Shown here: one piece after another, positions 45,559 to 55,292 of the stretch | How positions within the stretch are numbered: the first letter of the stretch is position 1 | Layout of the letters: each line of letters starts with the position of its first letter | From: Bradyrhizobium sp. CB82 | GTDB taxonomy: Bacteria; Pseudomonadota; Alphaproteobacteria; Rhizobiales; Xanthobacteraceae | Assembly (NCBI RefSeq): GCF_029714405.1 | Contig: NZ_CP121650.1 | Span: 4,035,001-4,099,000 of the forward strand | DNA length: 64,000 nt | Reading direction: 5' to 3' | The notes under the pieces: model-generated | What the model saw: the letters and a program-made list of their open reading frames with translations, nothing else | What the model was told of the DNA's origin: nothing | The model's database searches: none | Position numbers and translations under genes: made by a program

Positions 45559-46383
45559 ATGGACATGCGCGGCAAGACGGTGCTGATCACGGGCTCGACC
45601 GACGGGGTCGGCCGCTATGTCGCAAGCCGCCTGGCCGCCGAGGGCGCAAAAGTCCTCATCCATGGCCGCGACGCCGCGCGCGCGAAAACGCTGATCGACG
45701 AGATCGAGAAGGCCGGCCACGCCGAGCCGACCTTCTATAAGGCCGACCTGTCGTCGATGGCTGGCACGCAAGAGCTCGCGGGCGCCGTGATACGCGATCA
45801 TCGTCGTCTCGATGTCTTCGTCAGCAATGCCGGAATCGGCTCACAGAACGGCGGGCCGCAGCGCCAGGAAAGCGCCGACGGTCACGAGCTGCGGTTTGCC
45901 GTGAACTACCTTTCGGGCTTCGTGCTCGCGCACGTCCTGCTGCCGCTGTTGAAGAGCGCAGCGCCATCGCGCATCGTCAACGTGGCCTCGCTTGGTCAGC
46001 ATCCGATCGATTTCGACGATGTGATGATCACGAAGGGCTATAACGGTTCGCGCGCCTATGCGCAGAGCAAGCTCGCGCAGATCATGTTCACTATCGATTT
46101 CGCGGAGGAAGTGAAGAGCCTGGGCATCACCGTGAACGCCCTGCATCCGGCAACGTACATGAACACCACGATGGTGCGCGCCGGAGGCATCACGCCGATG
46201 TCGACGGTGGAGCAGGGTGGTGACGCGATCGTGCACCTTGTGAGCGGTGACGACGTTGCAGGCAAGAGCGGCCTGTTCTTCAACGGCATGAACGAGGCGC
46301 GCGCCAATCCGCAGGCCTATGACATCGAGGCGCGCAAGCGGCTGCGCGCGCTCAGCCTGAAGCTGACCGGCCTGTCGGGATAG
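45559..46383 (+). CDS. Short-chain dehydrogenase/reductase
   Basis: This 274-residue SDR has the cofactor motif LITGSTDGVGRYVA (TGxxxGxG), VSNAGIGS, a catalytic Ser in VNVASLG and the YAQSK tetrad Tyr and Lys. The overall pattern resembles retinol dehydrogenase/WWOX-type SDRs (NYLSGFVLAHVLLP; VNALHPATYMNT). An Arg after the first Gly region (HGRDAARA) suggests NADP(H). The substrate is unknown. It starts 14 bases after the RraA-like gene and probably forms a unit with it. Confidence 0.87.
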   Translation: MDMRGKTVLITGSTDGVGRYVASRLAAEGAKVLIHGRDAARAKTLIDEIEKAGHAEPTFYKADLSSMAGTQELAGAVIRDHRRLDVFVSNAGIGSQNGGPQRQESADGHELRFAVNYLSGFVLAHVLLPLLKSAAPSRIVNVASLGQHPIDFDDVMITKGYNGSRAYAQSKLAQIMFTIDFAEEVKSLGITVNALHPATYMNTTMVRAGGITPMSTVEQGGDAIVHLVSGDDVAGKSGLFFNGMNEARANPQAYDIEARKRLRALSLKLTGLSG

Positions 46384-46601
46384 CTCCGGCCCATTATGGT
46401 TAGCAAAGACTTGCGATCGGGATCGCCTCGCGGCAATTCGCCCGCGCGATGAGCCCGGCGATGTGGCCGGATCGAGGCGGCCGCACTTAACCTTTACGCG
46501 TCTTTAATGGCAGCTCTTTAGGGTTCCTCCGACGCGGTTCGGGGTTGGGCCGCGCCGCCGGCCAGGACGGCCGGTGTGTGGCGTGTGGGTTGGAGTCTCC
46601 C

Positions 46602-47375
46602 ATGGATATCATGACGGGCGTCGGGCTCGTGGCCGGCCTCATCGTCATCTCGGTGATGATGATCATGGGTGGCGATCTCCACATGTTCATCTCCGAGCAT
46701 GCGATGATCATCATCTTCGGCGGCTCGATCTCGGCGACCATGATCCGCTTTCCGCTCAGCGCGCTGCTGCACGGCCTGCCGCTCGGCGCCAAGTTCGCCT
46801 TCACGATGAGCCGGCTGTCGGCGCATGACCTCGTCGACGAACTCGCCCGCATCGCCGAGATCGCCCGCAAGCAGGGCCCGGTCGGCCTGGAAAAGGTCGA
46901 AACCGACGAGCCGTTCCTCGCCAAGGGCATCCGCTACGTCGCCGACGGCTACGACCTCGACTTCATCCGCGACAACCTCGAGCGCGATCGCGACAACTTC
47001 CTGATGCATCTGGACGAGGGCAGCAAGATCTACCGCGCCATCGGAGACTGCGCCCCGGCCTTCGGCATGATCGGCACCTTGATCGGCATGGTGCAGATGT
47101 TCGCCAACATGACCGACCCCTCCAAGCTCGGCCCGTTCATGGCGACCGCGCTGCTCGCCACGCTCTACGGCGCGCTGGTCGCGAACCTGTTCTGTCTGCC
47201 GATCGCCGACAAGCTGCACGGCAAGCTGCTCGACGAGGAGACCAACCGCACGCTGATCATCGACGGCATCCTGATGATCCGCGACTCCAAGAGCCCGACC
47301 CTGGTGCGCGAAATGCTGCTGGCTTACCTGCCGGAGAAGCATCGCCATGCCGAGGGCGAGCCGGTGCCGGCCTGA
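46602..47375 (+). CDS. motA: Flagellar stator MotA (PomA-like)
   Basis: This 257-residue stator subunit has four membrane helices: two at the N-terminus (TGVGLVAGLIVISVMMIM, MIIIFGGSISATMIRF) and two in the second half (AIGDCAPAFGMIGTLIGMVQ, FMATALLATLYGALVANLF). The cytoplasmic loop holds the charged residues of the torque interface (ELARIAEIARKQGPVGLEK). Length and sequence are closer to PomA, the sodium-type stator, than to the longer E. coli MotA. It is 22 bases before motB. Upstream about 220 bases have no gene. Confidence 0.88.
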   Translation: MDIMTGVGLVAGLIVISVMMIMGGDLHMFISEHAMIIIFGGSISATMIRFPLSALLHGLPLGAKFAFTMSRLSAHDLVDELARIAEIARKQGPVGLEKVETDEPFLAKGIRYVADGYDLDFIRDNLERDRDNFLMHLDEGSKIYRAIGDCAPAFGMIGTLIGMVQMFANMTDPSKLGPFMATALLATLYGALVANLFCLPIADKLHGKLLDEETNRTLIIDGILMIRDSKSPTLVREMLLAYLPEKHRHAEGEPVPA

Positions 47376-47397
47376 TCAGCCACGCCGGGTTTAGGAC

Positions 47398-48228
47398 ATG
47401 GCCAAGAAGAAGCGCGGCGATGCACATGGAGGCGGTCACGGCTGGTTCGTGACCTTCGCCGACCTGATGGGCCTGATGATGAGCTTCTTCGTGATGCTCG
47501 TCGCGTTCTCGACCCAAGACGCCAACAAGCTCAAGATCGTCGCAGGCTCCATGCGCGACGCCTTCGGCATCCAGAGCGAGGCGCGCTATGCCGGCATCAT
47601 CGAATCCGACGGCCTGCCAACGCGTCCCAAGCTGAAGAATGTCGATCACATCCAGCCCGAGGATGCGTCCAACACACCGACCCCGGATCAGCAGGATCGC
47701 GACCGCACCTCGGGCGCCAAGATCAAGGTCGATCGCGACTTCGCGCTTGCCGCGGCCTCGCTGCGCCAGGCGCTTCAGGACCTGCCCGAGCTCACCGAGA
47801 TGTCCAAGCACATCATGTTCGAGGAGACCAAGCAGGGCCTCAATCTCGAGATCGTCGACCAGGACGGTCGCTCGATGTTTGCGGACGGCTCCAAGGTGCC
47901 CTATGACCGCACCCGCCGCCTGATCGAGAAGCTGGCGGTCCCGCTCAAGGCGACGCCGCTGCGGGTCTCCATCGTCGGCCATACTGCCGCGGGTTTCGTG
48001 CCGAACCGTAGCGACTACGGCGCCTTCGACCTTTCGGCAGACCGTGCCAATGCCGTGCGCCAGATCCTCGAGCATGAAGGGCTGCCGCCCTCGCACATCT
48101 TCGCCGTCTCCGGCAAGGCGGACACCCAGCCCCTGTTTCCAGACGATCCGTCACTGGCCGCCAATCGCCGCGTGACCATCACCCTGATGCGCGAAGATCC
48201 ACCGCTGCCGCCGAATTTGAAGCCCTAA
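47398..48228 (+). CDS. motB: Flagellar stator MotB (PomB-like)
   Basis: This 276-residue protein has one membrane helix with the ion-binding Asp22 (WFVTFADLMGLMMSFFVM), then a flexible region and an OmpA/peptidoglycan-binding domain (LRVSIVGHTAAG, YGAFDLSADRANAVRQIL, ANRRVTITLMRE). The helix resembles PomB (TFADLMSLLMCFFVLL-like) more than classical MotB. With MotA it forms the stator that converts ion flow to flagellar rotation. Whether it uses sodium or protons has to be tested. Confidence 0.88.
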   Translation: MAKKKRGDAHGGGHGWFVTFADLMGLMMSFFVMLVAFSTQDANKLKIVAGSMRDAFGIQSEARYAGIIESDGLPTRPKLKNVDHIQPEDASNTPTPDQQDRDRTSGAKIKVDRDFALAAASLRQALQDLPELTEMSKHIMFEETKQGLNLEIVDQDGRSMFADGSKVPYDRTRRLIEKLAVPLKATPLRVSIVGHTAAGFVPNRSDYGAFDLSADRANAVRQILEHEGLPPSHIFAVSGKADTQPLFPDDPSLAANRRVTITLMREDPPLPPNLKP

Positions 48229-48474
48229 AGCGGATGAGATTAAGTACGGTCAGTCGCATTGGGAGACCTCTCCCTCCGGACGGCATCGCACCGATTCAAC
48301 CAAAAACCATCCCGCTTTGAATCCCTTGCGCTACCTTTTTACCTGAGGCACGTCCTCGCGCCGGCGATGAACCTGGCTGCGCCGTCGCAGCATCCCGCCT
48401 CAGTGCCTGCTATGCTGCCGGAAGCGTCAAAAGGCGCTGGATCAAAGTCCAGGGAAGAAGCGTTCTCCATCTTC

Positions 48475-50373
48475 ATGACCGCCAGCATCACGACAACCGA
48501 CGGCCAGGAGACGACGGCCAAGTCGGGCTTTTGGGCACTGACGCTCGGAAGCATCGGCGTCGTCTTCGGCGATATCGGCACCTCGCCGCTCTACGCATTC
48601 CACGAGGCGGTCAGGGGCGCGGCCCATGGCGAGTCGGTCTCGCGGGCCATCGTGCTCGGGGTGCTCTCGCTGATCCTGTGGGCGCTCTTGATCGTCGTTA
48701 CCGCCAAATATGTGCTGCTGCTGCTGCGCGCCGACAACAACGGAGAGGGCGGCACGCTGTCGCTGATGGCGCTCGGCCAGCGTGCGCTCGGGCGTCGAAG
48801 CTGGTTCCTGCTCGCGCTCGGAGTCGTCGGCGCCTCCATGTTTATCGGCGATTCCATGATCACGCCGGCGATCTCGGTGCTGTCGGCGGTGGATGGCCTG
48901 AAGATCAAGGCACCGGGACTCGAACCCTATGTCGTGCCGCTCACCGTCTTCATCCTGGCGGTGTTGTTTGCGGTCCAGAGCAAGGGCACGGCGCTCGTTG
49001 CGTCCGCCTTCGGGCCGGTGATGGTGATCTGGTTTTCGTGCATCGCGGCGATGGGGCTGGTCCACATCAGCGACGATCCGTCGGTGCTGTCGGCGATCAA
49101 TCCCTATTACGCTATCCAGTTCCTGCTCTCGCATGGGGAGATCGGGCTGGTGACATTGGGGGCGGTCTTCCTGGCGGTGACCGGCGGGGAGGCGCTGTAC
49201 GCCGATCTCGGCCATTTCGGTCGCAGGCCGATCCAGTTGGCCTGGCTGTTCTTCGTGCTGCCCTCGCTCCTGATCAACTATTTCGGCCAGGGCGCGCTGG
49301 TGCTGTCCGATCCGGCAGCGCTTGAACACTCCTTCTATCGGATGGTGCCGGAGGAGTTGATCGTGCCTCTGGTCCTGCTTGCGACTGCGGCGACCGTGAT
49401 TGCAAGCCAGGCCGTGATCACGGGCGCTTATTCGCTGGTGCGCCAGGCCGTGCAGCTTGGTCTGCTGCCGCGCTTCGAGGTTCGGTATACTTCGGAGACC
49501 CACGCCGGCCAGATCTATCTGCCGCGCGTCAACCGCCTGCTCCTGATCGGCGTGATGCTCTTGGTGCTGCTGTTCCGGACCCCCAGCGGTCTTGCCTCAG
49601 CTTATGGCATCGCGGTGTCCACCACCATGGTGGCCGACGGGATCATGGGCTTCATCGTGATCTGGAAGCTCTGGAACTGGCGCGCGGCGACCGCTGCGGC
49701 GGTGATCCTGCCCTTCGTCGTAGTCGACATGACGTTCTTCAGCGCCAATCTGCTCAAGCTGCTCGAGGGCGCCTGGGTGCCGCTGCTGTTCGGGGTCGTC
49801 ATGGCGGCGACAATCTGGACGTGGCGGCGGGGCACGGGCATCCTGACCTTGAAGACACGGCGCATCGAGGTTCCTCTCGATGATCTCATCAAGAGCCTGG
49901 AGAAGCGACCGCCGCATATCGTCAAGGGCACGGCGGTGTTCCTCACCAGCGATCCCGCCTTCGTGCCGACCGCGCTGCTGCACAATCTCAAGCACAACAA
50001 GGTGCTTCACGAGCACAACGTGATCCTGACCATCGAGACCGCGCACACGCCGCGGGTCGATCTTTCGGAGCGTTTCCGCATGGAGAAGATCAGCGACAAG
50101 TTTTCCAAAGTACGCCTGCGCTTCGGCTTCATGGAACAGCCCAACGTGCCCAAGGCGCTCGCGATCGCGCGCAAGCAAGGCTGGCAGTTCGACATCATGT
50201 CGACGTCGTTCTTCGTGTCTCGCCGCTCGCTGAAGCCGTCGGCGCAGTCAGGCATGCCGCTCTGGCAGGATCACCTGTTCATCGCGCTGAGCCGGTCCGC
50301 CAACGACGCCACCGACTATTTCCAGATTCCGACCGGACGGGTGGTTGAAGTCGGCACCCAGGTCACTATCTGA
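48475..50373 (+). CDS. kup: Kup-family low-affinity potassium uptake transporter, copy 1
   Basis: This 632-residue KUP/HAK/KT protein has about 12 membrane helices and a C-terminal cytoplasmic part. Family signatures are [55 protein letters not shown] and [20 protein letters not shown]. The frame is open another 72 codons upstream to 48259, but that sequence has no membrane or Kup character, so ATG 48475 ([11 protein letters not shown]) is used; the nearest purine stretch is at 48451-48460. The second copy follows after 143 bases. Confidence 0.88.
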   Translation: MTASITTTDGQETTAKSGFWALTLGSIGVVFGDIGTSPLYAFHEAVRGAAHGESVSRAIVLGVLSLILWALLIVVTAKYVLLLLRADNNGEGGTLSLMALGQRALGRRSWFLLALGVVGASMFIGDSMITPAISVLSAVDGLKIKAPGLEPYVVPLTVFILAVLFAVQSKGTALVASAFGPVMVIWFSCIAAMGLVHISDDPSVLSAINPYYAIQFLLSHGEIGLVTLGAVFLAVTGGEALYADLGHFGRRPIQLAWLFFVLPSLLINYFGQGALVLSDPAALEHSFYRMVPEELIVPLVLLATAATVIASQAVITGAYSLVRQAVQLGLLPRFEVRYTSETHAGQIYLPRVNRLLLIGVMLLVLLFRTPSGLASAYGIAVSTTMVADGIMGFIVIWKLWNWRAATAAAVILPFVVVDMTFFSANLLKLLEGAWVPLLFGVVMAATIWTWRRGTGILTLKTRRIEVPLDDLIKSLEKRPPHIVKGTAVFLTSDPAFVPTALLHNLKHNKVLHEHNVILTIETAHTPRVDLSERFRMEKISDKFSKVRLRFGFMEQPNVPKALAIARKQGWQFDIMSTSFFVSRRSLKPSAQSGMPLWQDHLFIALSRSANDATDYFQIPTGRVVEVGTQVTI

Positions 50374-50516
50374 CGGAAATTGGCGGGACTTATGCGATTT
50401 TTGCATGGCAAAGGCCCAAAATCGCACTAGGCTATGCCGGTAGCGCAGGACTATAAGCCCGCGCGCTCTGCCGCCATTGCGCAGTAAAGCATCCTTAGAG
50501 GCCAACAGTCTCTCCC

Positions 50517-52445
50517 ATGACGAGTGAAGTCGCAGTTCCCGCCCCGGAAACGGTGGCGGCCAATGGGCATGCGGATGCCCACACTACCGCCGGTTTCGGC
50601 GCGCTGACCCTTGGCAGCATCGGCGTTGTCTATGGCGATATCGGCACCAGCCCACTGTACGCGTTCCGCGAGGCGGTGACGGCGGCGTCGGGGGCGGAAG
50701 GCGCACCCACGACGGCTGCTGTGCTCGGCGTGGTTTCGCTGATCCTGTGGGCGCTGGTCGTCGTGGTCACGCTGAAATACGTCGTGATCCTGCTCCGCGC
50801 CGACAACAACGGTGAGGGCGGCACGCTCGCCTTGATGGCGCTGGCCCAGCGTGCGGTCGGCCCGGGCGGGGCGACCATCGTCCTGCTCGGCATCATTTCC
50901 GGCGCCCTGTTTTACGGCGATGCCGTGATCACGCCGGCGGTCTCAGTGCTGTCAGCCATCGAAGGCATGAAGGACGTCACGCTGACGTTCGAGCCTTACA
51001 TCGTTCCGCTGACCGTGCTGATCCTGGTCTGCCTGTTCGCCGTGCAATCGCGCGGCACGGCCCGCGTCGCGGCGTTCTTCGGTCCGGTGATGTGCGTCTG
51101 GTTCGCGGTGATCGCAGTGGCGGCGATCGGTCCGGTCGTCCGGCAGCCGCAGGTGCTGTTCGCGTTGAACCCGCTCTACGCGGTGTCCTTCATGCTCCAC
51201 CACGGCATCATCGGCTTCGTCACGCTGGGCGCGGTGTTCCTGGCGGTCACCGGCGCCGAGGCGCTCTATGCCGATCTCGGCCATTTCGGTAAGCGGCCGA
51301 TCCAGACCGCCTGGCTGTTCATCGTGCTGCCGTCGCTGGCGCTGAATTATCTGGGGCAGGGAGCTCTGGTCCTGGATGACCCCGGGGCGATCGTGAGCCC
51401 GTTCTTCCAGTTGTTTCCGCAAGGTTGGCTCCGCGGCAGCATGGTCGTGCTTGCCACCCTGGCGACCGTCATCGCCAGCCAGGCCGTCATCACCGGCGCC
51501 TATTCCCTGACGCGCCAGGCGATCCAGCTCGGGCTGCTGCCGCGCTTTGAAATTCGACATACGTCTGAGGCCCATTCCGGCCAGATCTTCATCCCGCGCA
51601 TCAACCAGCTGCTGCTGGTCGCCGTGATCCTGATGGTGCTCCTGTTCCGTTCTTCAAGCGCGCTGGCGTCGGCCTACGGCATCGCCGTAACCGGCACCAT
51701 GGTGGTCACGGCGATGATGGGCTTTGTCGTGATCTGGAAGGTCTGGCGGTGGTCGCCGCTCGCCGCCGGGGCGCTCATCGCACCCTTCCTGTTCCTCGAC
51801 CTGACCTTCCTGGCCGCGAACCTGCTCAAGGTGTTCGAGGGTGGCTGGGTGCCGCTCGCGCTCGGCTCGCTGATGATCATCCTGATGTACACGTGGCGAC
51901 GCGGCAGCCGGCTCCTGTTCGAGAAGTCGCGCAAGCTCGAGTTCCCGCTCGCCGACCTCGTGGCGATGTTGGAGAAGCGGCCGCCGCAGCGGGTGCCCGG
52001 AACGGCGGTGTTCCTTACCTCCGACCCGCTGAGCGCCCCAACCGCGCTGATGCATAGTCTGAAGCACTACAAGGTGCTGCATGAGAAGAATGTTATTCTC
52101 ACCATCGAGACCGCGCCGACCCCGCGCATCGATCCGTCGGAGCGCGTCAAGCTGGAGCAGGTCAGCCCGACCTTCTCCAAGGTGACGCTGAAGTTCGGCT
52201 TCATGGAATCGCCCAACGTGCCGAAGGCGCTGGCGATCGCCCGCAAGCTCGGCTGGCAGTTCGACATCATGTCGACCTCGTTCTTCCTGTCGCGCAGGGC
52301 GCTGAAGCCCGCCGCCCATTCCGGCATGCCGCGCTGGCAGGACCGCCTGTTCATCTCGCTCAGCCGCTCGGCGAACGATGCCACCGACTACTTCCAGATC
52401 CCGAGCGGGCGGGTGGTCGAGGTCGGAACGCAGGTGACGATCTAG
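50517..52445 (+). CDS. kup: Kup-family low-affinity potassium uptake transporter, copy 2
   Basis: This 642-residue paralogue of the preceding gene has the same order of helices. Shared stretches include [32 protein letters not shown] and the identical last residues VEVGTQVTI. Copy-specific differences lie in the N-terminus ([17 protein letters not shown]) and in several loops. Both contain the [10 protein letters not shown] element expected for K+/H+ symport. A tandem duplication is the simplest origin. AGGCCAACAGTCTCTCCC precedes the ATG without a strong ribosome site. Confidence 0.9.
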   Translation: MTSEVAVPAPETVAANGHADAHTTAGFGALTLGSIGVVYGDIGTSPLYAFREAVTAASGAEGAPTTAAVLGVVSLILWALVVVVTLKYVVILLRADNNGEGGTLALMALAQRAVGPGGATIVLLGIISGALFYGDAVITPAVSVLSAIEGMKDVTLTFEPYIVPLTVLILVCLFAVQSRGTARVAAFFGPVMCVWFAVIAVAAIGPVVRQPQVLFALNPLYAVSFMLHHGIIGFVTLGAVFLAVTGAEALYADLGHFGKRPIQTAWLFIVLPSLALNYLGQGALVLDDPGAIVSPFFQLFPQGWLRGSMVVLATLATVIASQAVITGAYSLTRQAIQLGLLPRFEIRHTSEAHSGQIFIPRINQLLLVAVILMVLLFRSSSALASAYGIAVTGTMVVTAMMGFVVIWKVWRWSPLAAGALIAPFLFLDLTFLAANLLKVFEGGWVPLALGSLMIILMYTWRRGSRLLFEKSRKLEFPLADLVAMLEKRPPQRVPGTAVFLTSDPLSAPTALMHSLKHYKVLHEKNVILTIETAPTPRIDPSERVKLEQVSPTFSKVTLKFGFMESPNVPKALAIARKLGWQFDIMSTSFFLSRRALKPAAHSGMPRWQDRLFISLSRSANDATDYFQIPSGRVVEVGTQVTI

Positions 52446-52604
52446 CCGGGCGATCTAAAGCTCCGCTTCAATGCCCTGCGATTTAGCTTTAAGTTGCGGG
52501 GCATCGCTCAAGCCTTTGTAGCGCTTGATTTTGTGCAGCCGAGAGGCGACGTTGCCGCCGGCCGGGGCAGCCCGGCCTACCGCGCGGCCATTCTGGAGGA
52601 TGAA

Positions 52605-52931
52605 GTGGCAAACCAGGTGCAAGATCTGACCCCGGACGAGGTCGCCAAGGGTGTGACGGAAGGGCGTTATCTGCTGGTCGATGTCCGCGAACCCAATGAA
52701 GTTGCCGCGGAGGCCTACCCCTACGGCGTCGTCGTGCCGCTCTCGACCTTCGATCCCAAGGCGATTCCCAATCCCCAGGGCAAGGAAGTCGTGTTCGCCT
52801 GCCGCTCCGGCAAGCGCTCGGTGACGGCTTCGCTCGCAGCGCAGGCGGCGGGACTTGCCTACGACAAGCATCTCGCGGGCGGCATGTTGGGGTGGAAGGC
52901 GGCGGGTCTTCCCAGCAAGGTCGGTGGCTGA
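52605..52931 (+). CDS. Rhodanese-like sulfurtransferase
   Basis: This is a 108-residue single rhodanese domain. The family strand YLLVDVREPNEVAAEAYP and the active-site loop FACRSGKRS with Cys66 are intact, so it can carry a persulfide. GTG 52605 is set by GGAGG five bases before; a longer frame back to 52494 lacks domain character. The aminotransferase gene starts eight bases downstream, hinting at a shared role in sulfur amino acid metabolism, which is inference. Confidence 0.85.
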   Translation: MANQVQDLTPDEVAKGVTEGRYLLVDVREPNEVAAEAYPYGVVVPLSTFDPKAIPNPQGKEVVFACRSGKRSVTASLAAQAAGLAYDKHLAGGMLGWKAAGLPSKVGG

Positions 52932-52939
52932 TCCGGCCG

Positions 52940-54118
52940 ATGTCCAAGAGCTCCGCCCTGAACAAGGTCTTCGCGGACCTGCCCGTCACCATATTCGAGG
53001 CGATGTCGCAGGCCGCGCGCGACAACGCCGCCATCAATCTCGGCCAGGGCTTTCCTGACGATCCCGGTCCCGAGGACATCCGCCGCGCCGCGGCCGATGC
53101 CTCGGTGAACGGCTACAATCAGTACCCGTCGATGATGGGCATCCCCGAGCTGCGCCAGGCGATCGCGACGCATTACGGGCACTGGCACGGCTTGAAGCTC
53201 GATCCGATGAGTGAGGTGATGGTGACCTCCGGCGGCACCGAGGCTCTGACCTCGGCGATCCTCGCGGTGGTGCAGCCCGGCGACGAGGTCGTCTGCTTCC
53301 AGCCTGTCTATGATTCCTACCTGCCGATCATCCGCCAGGCCGGCGGCATTCCGCGCCTGGTGCGGCTCCAGCCGCCGCATTGGCGGTTGGACGAGGACAT
53401 GCTCAAAAACGTGTTCAATTCAAAGACCAAGGCGGTCCTGTTCAACAACCCCTTGAATCCATCCGCCGTGGTGTATCCGCGCGAGGATCTCGAACTGCTG
53501 GCGCGCTACTGCCAGAAGTTCGACGTGATCGCGATCTGCGACGAGGTCTGGGAGCACGTCACCTTCGACCAGCACAAGCATATCCCGCTGATTACCATCC
53601 CCGGCATGCGCGAGCGCACCATCAAGGTCGGCTCGGCCGGCAAGATCTTCTCGCTGACGGGCTGGAAGGTCGGCTTCGTCTGCGCCGCGCCGCCCTTGCT
53701 GCGGGTCGCGGCCAAGGTGCACCAGTTCCTGACCTTCACCACCGCGCCCAATCTCCAGGCTGCGGTCGCCTACGGCCTCGGAAAGCCGGACGAGTATTTC
53801 GTCTCGATGCGCAAGGATCTGGCGCGGAGCCGGGATCGTCTGACCAAGGGCCTGGAAAGCCTCGGCTTCCCGGTGCTGAAGTCGCAAGGCACCTACTTCC
53901 TCACCGTCGACCTGTCGCCGCTCGGGCTCAATGAGAGCGACACCGATTTCTGCTGGCGCATCGTCAAAGATTACAAGGTCGCGGCGATCCCCGTGTCGGC
54001 CTTCTACGAGCAGGACCCGGTTACCTCGGTGGTCCGCTTCTGCTTCGCCAAGAAGGACCAGACGCTCGACACCGCACTGGAGCGGTTGTCCGACGCCGTG
54101 CGTGGACGAAAGAGGTAG
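52940..54118 (+). CDS. PLP-dependent aminotransferase (class I; methionine/kynurenine type)
   Basis: This 392-residue fold-type I aminotransferase has NLGQGFPDDPGPEDI, GYNQYPSMMGIPELRQAI, TSGGTEALTSAI, the PLP contacts NNPLNPSAVVY and ICDEVWEHVTF, and the catalytic Lys in GSAGKIFSLTGWKVGF. This pattern is that of YbdL/kynurenine aminotransferase-like enzymes (kynurenine, glutamine or methionine with 2-oxo acids). The exact amino donor is unresolved. ATG 52940 (MSKSSALNKVF) follows the rhodanese stop by eight bases; potF follows after seven. Confidence 0.88.
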   Translation: MSKSSALNKVFADLPVTIFEAMSQAARDNAAINLGQGFPDDPGPEDIRRAAADASVNGYNQYPSMMGIPELRQAIATHYGHWHGLKLDPMSEVMVTSGGTEALTSAILAVVQPGDEVVCFQPVYDSYLPIIRQAGGIPRLVRLQPPHWRLDEDMLKNVFNSKTKAVLFNNPLNPSAVVYPREDLELLARYCQKFDVIAICDEVWEHVTFDQHKHIPLITIPGMRERTIKVGSAGKIFSLTGWKVGFVCAAPPLLRVAAKVHQFLTFTTAPNLQAAVAYGLGKPDEYFVSMRKDLARSRDRLTKGLESLGFPVLKSQGTYFLTVDLSPLGLNESDTDFCWRIVKDYKVAAIPVSAFYEQDPVTSVVRFCFAKKDQTLDTALERLSDAVRGRKR

Positions 54119-54125
54119 ATCTGAG

Positions 54126-55238
54126 ATGACGAACGTCAGCCGCTCTGGCTTTTGCCTCGGTCTTGCAATCGCCGCAGCGCTGACCCTCCTTTCCGCTCCC
54201 GCAGGGGCCGAGGAGCGCGTGGTCAACTTCTACAACTGGTCCAACTACATGGCGCCGGACGTCCTTGAGGCCTTCACCAAGGAGACCGGCATCAAGGTGG
54301 TCTACGACACCTTCGACGCCAACGAGACGCTGGAGACACGCCTGATGGCCGGCAAGTCCGGCTACGACGTCGTGGTGCCCACCGCCTATTTCCTGCAGCG
54401 CCAGATCAAGGCGAACATCTTCCAGAAGCTCGATAAATCGAAATTGCCGAACCTCGCCAACGCCTGGCCCGTGGTGACGCAGCGCCTCGCGATCTACGAT
54501 CCCGGCAACGTCTTTGCCGCCAACTACATGTGGGGCACGACCGGCATCGGCTACAACGTGAAGAAGGTGAGGGAGATCCTCGGGGCAGATGCGAAGATCG
54601 ATAGTTGGGACATCGTCTTCAAGCCGGAGAACCTCGCCAAGTTTAGAGATTGCGGCGTGCACATGCTGGATTCCGCCGACGACATTTTTCCCGCAGCGCT
54701 GAACTATCTGGGGCTCGATCCGAACTCGACCAAGCAGGCCGACTTGGAGAAGGCGGCCGATGCGGTGATGAAGGTGCGCCCGTCCGTGCGCAAGTTCCAC
54801 TCCTCCGAATATCTCAGCGCGCTGGCAACCGGCGAGATCTGCTTCGTAGTCGGCTGGTCCGGCGACATCATGCAGGCCCGCGCCCGCGCGGCCGAGGCCA
54901 AGAGCGGCATCGAGATCGGCTACGCTATACCGAAAGAGGGCGCGCAGATGTTCTTCGACAATCTCGCGATCCCTGCGGATGCGAAGAACGTCCCGGAGGC
55001 CTACGAGCTCATCAACTATCTCTACCGCCCGGATGTCGCGGCCAAGAACTCCGACTTCCTGTCCTACGCCAACGGCAACCTCGCCAGCCAGAAACTGGTC
55101 GATCCGAAGATCCTGAACGACAAGAACATCTACCCGGACGAGGCGACGCTCTCAAAGCTGTTCGTCATCACCGCCCGCGATCCGGCGACCCAGCGCATCA
55201 TCAACCGGCTCTGGACCAAGGTGAAGACGGGGAGATGA
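54126..55238 (+). CDS. potF: Putrescine/polyamine ABC transporter substrate-binding protein PotF
   Basis: This 370-residue periplasmic protein has a signal peptide (LGLAIAAALTLLSAPAGAEE) and a mature PotD/PotF fold: VVNFYNWSNYMAPDVLEAF, YDTFDANETLETRLMAGKSG, YDVVVPTAYFLQRQ, NYMWGTTGIGYN and VGWSGDIMQARARA. Relatives bind putrescine. No permease or ATPase partner (potGHI) lies next to it here, so it must either use one elsewhere or be an orphan. It starts seven bases after the aminotransferase gene and ends before a repeat fragment. Confidence 0.9.
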   Translation: MTNVSRSGFCLGLAIAAALTLLSAPAGAEERVVNFYNWSNYMAPDVLEAFTKETGIKVVYDTFDANETLETRLMAGKSGYDVVVPTAYFLQRQIKANIFQKLDKSKLPNLANAWPVVTQRLAIYDPGNVFAANYMWGTTGIGYNVKKVREILGADAKIDSWDIVFKPENLAKFRDCGVHMLDSADDIFPAALNYLGLDPNSTKQADLEKAADAVMKVRPSVRKFHSSEYLSALATGEICFVVGWSGDIMQARARAAEAKSGIEIGYAIPKEGAQMFFDNLAIPADAKNVPEAYELINYLYRPDVAAKNSDFLSYANGNLASQKLVDPKILNDKNIYPDEATLSKLFVITARDPATQRIINRLWTKVKTGR

Positions 55239-55292
55239 GGGGGGCGCACCGGTCATTGCTTCGCCGCTTCGCTCCTCGCAACGACGGAGCAG
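55239..55292. repeat. Fragment of a dispersed intergenic repeat
   Basis: The stretch CACCGGTCATTGCTTCGCCG followed by CTTCGCTCCTCGCAACGACG looks like half of an intergenic element common in Bradyrhizobium genomes. It fills the gap between the convergent potF and lpxXL genes. Only one copy is in the window, so membership of a family is from general knowledge. Confidence 0.35.

Noticed and set aside
48259..48474. 72-codon N-terminal extension of the first Kup protein
   Set aside because: The extension has no membrane or Kup character. The family N-terminus starts with the residues following ATG 48475.
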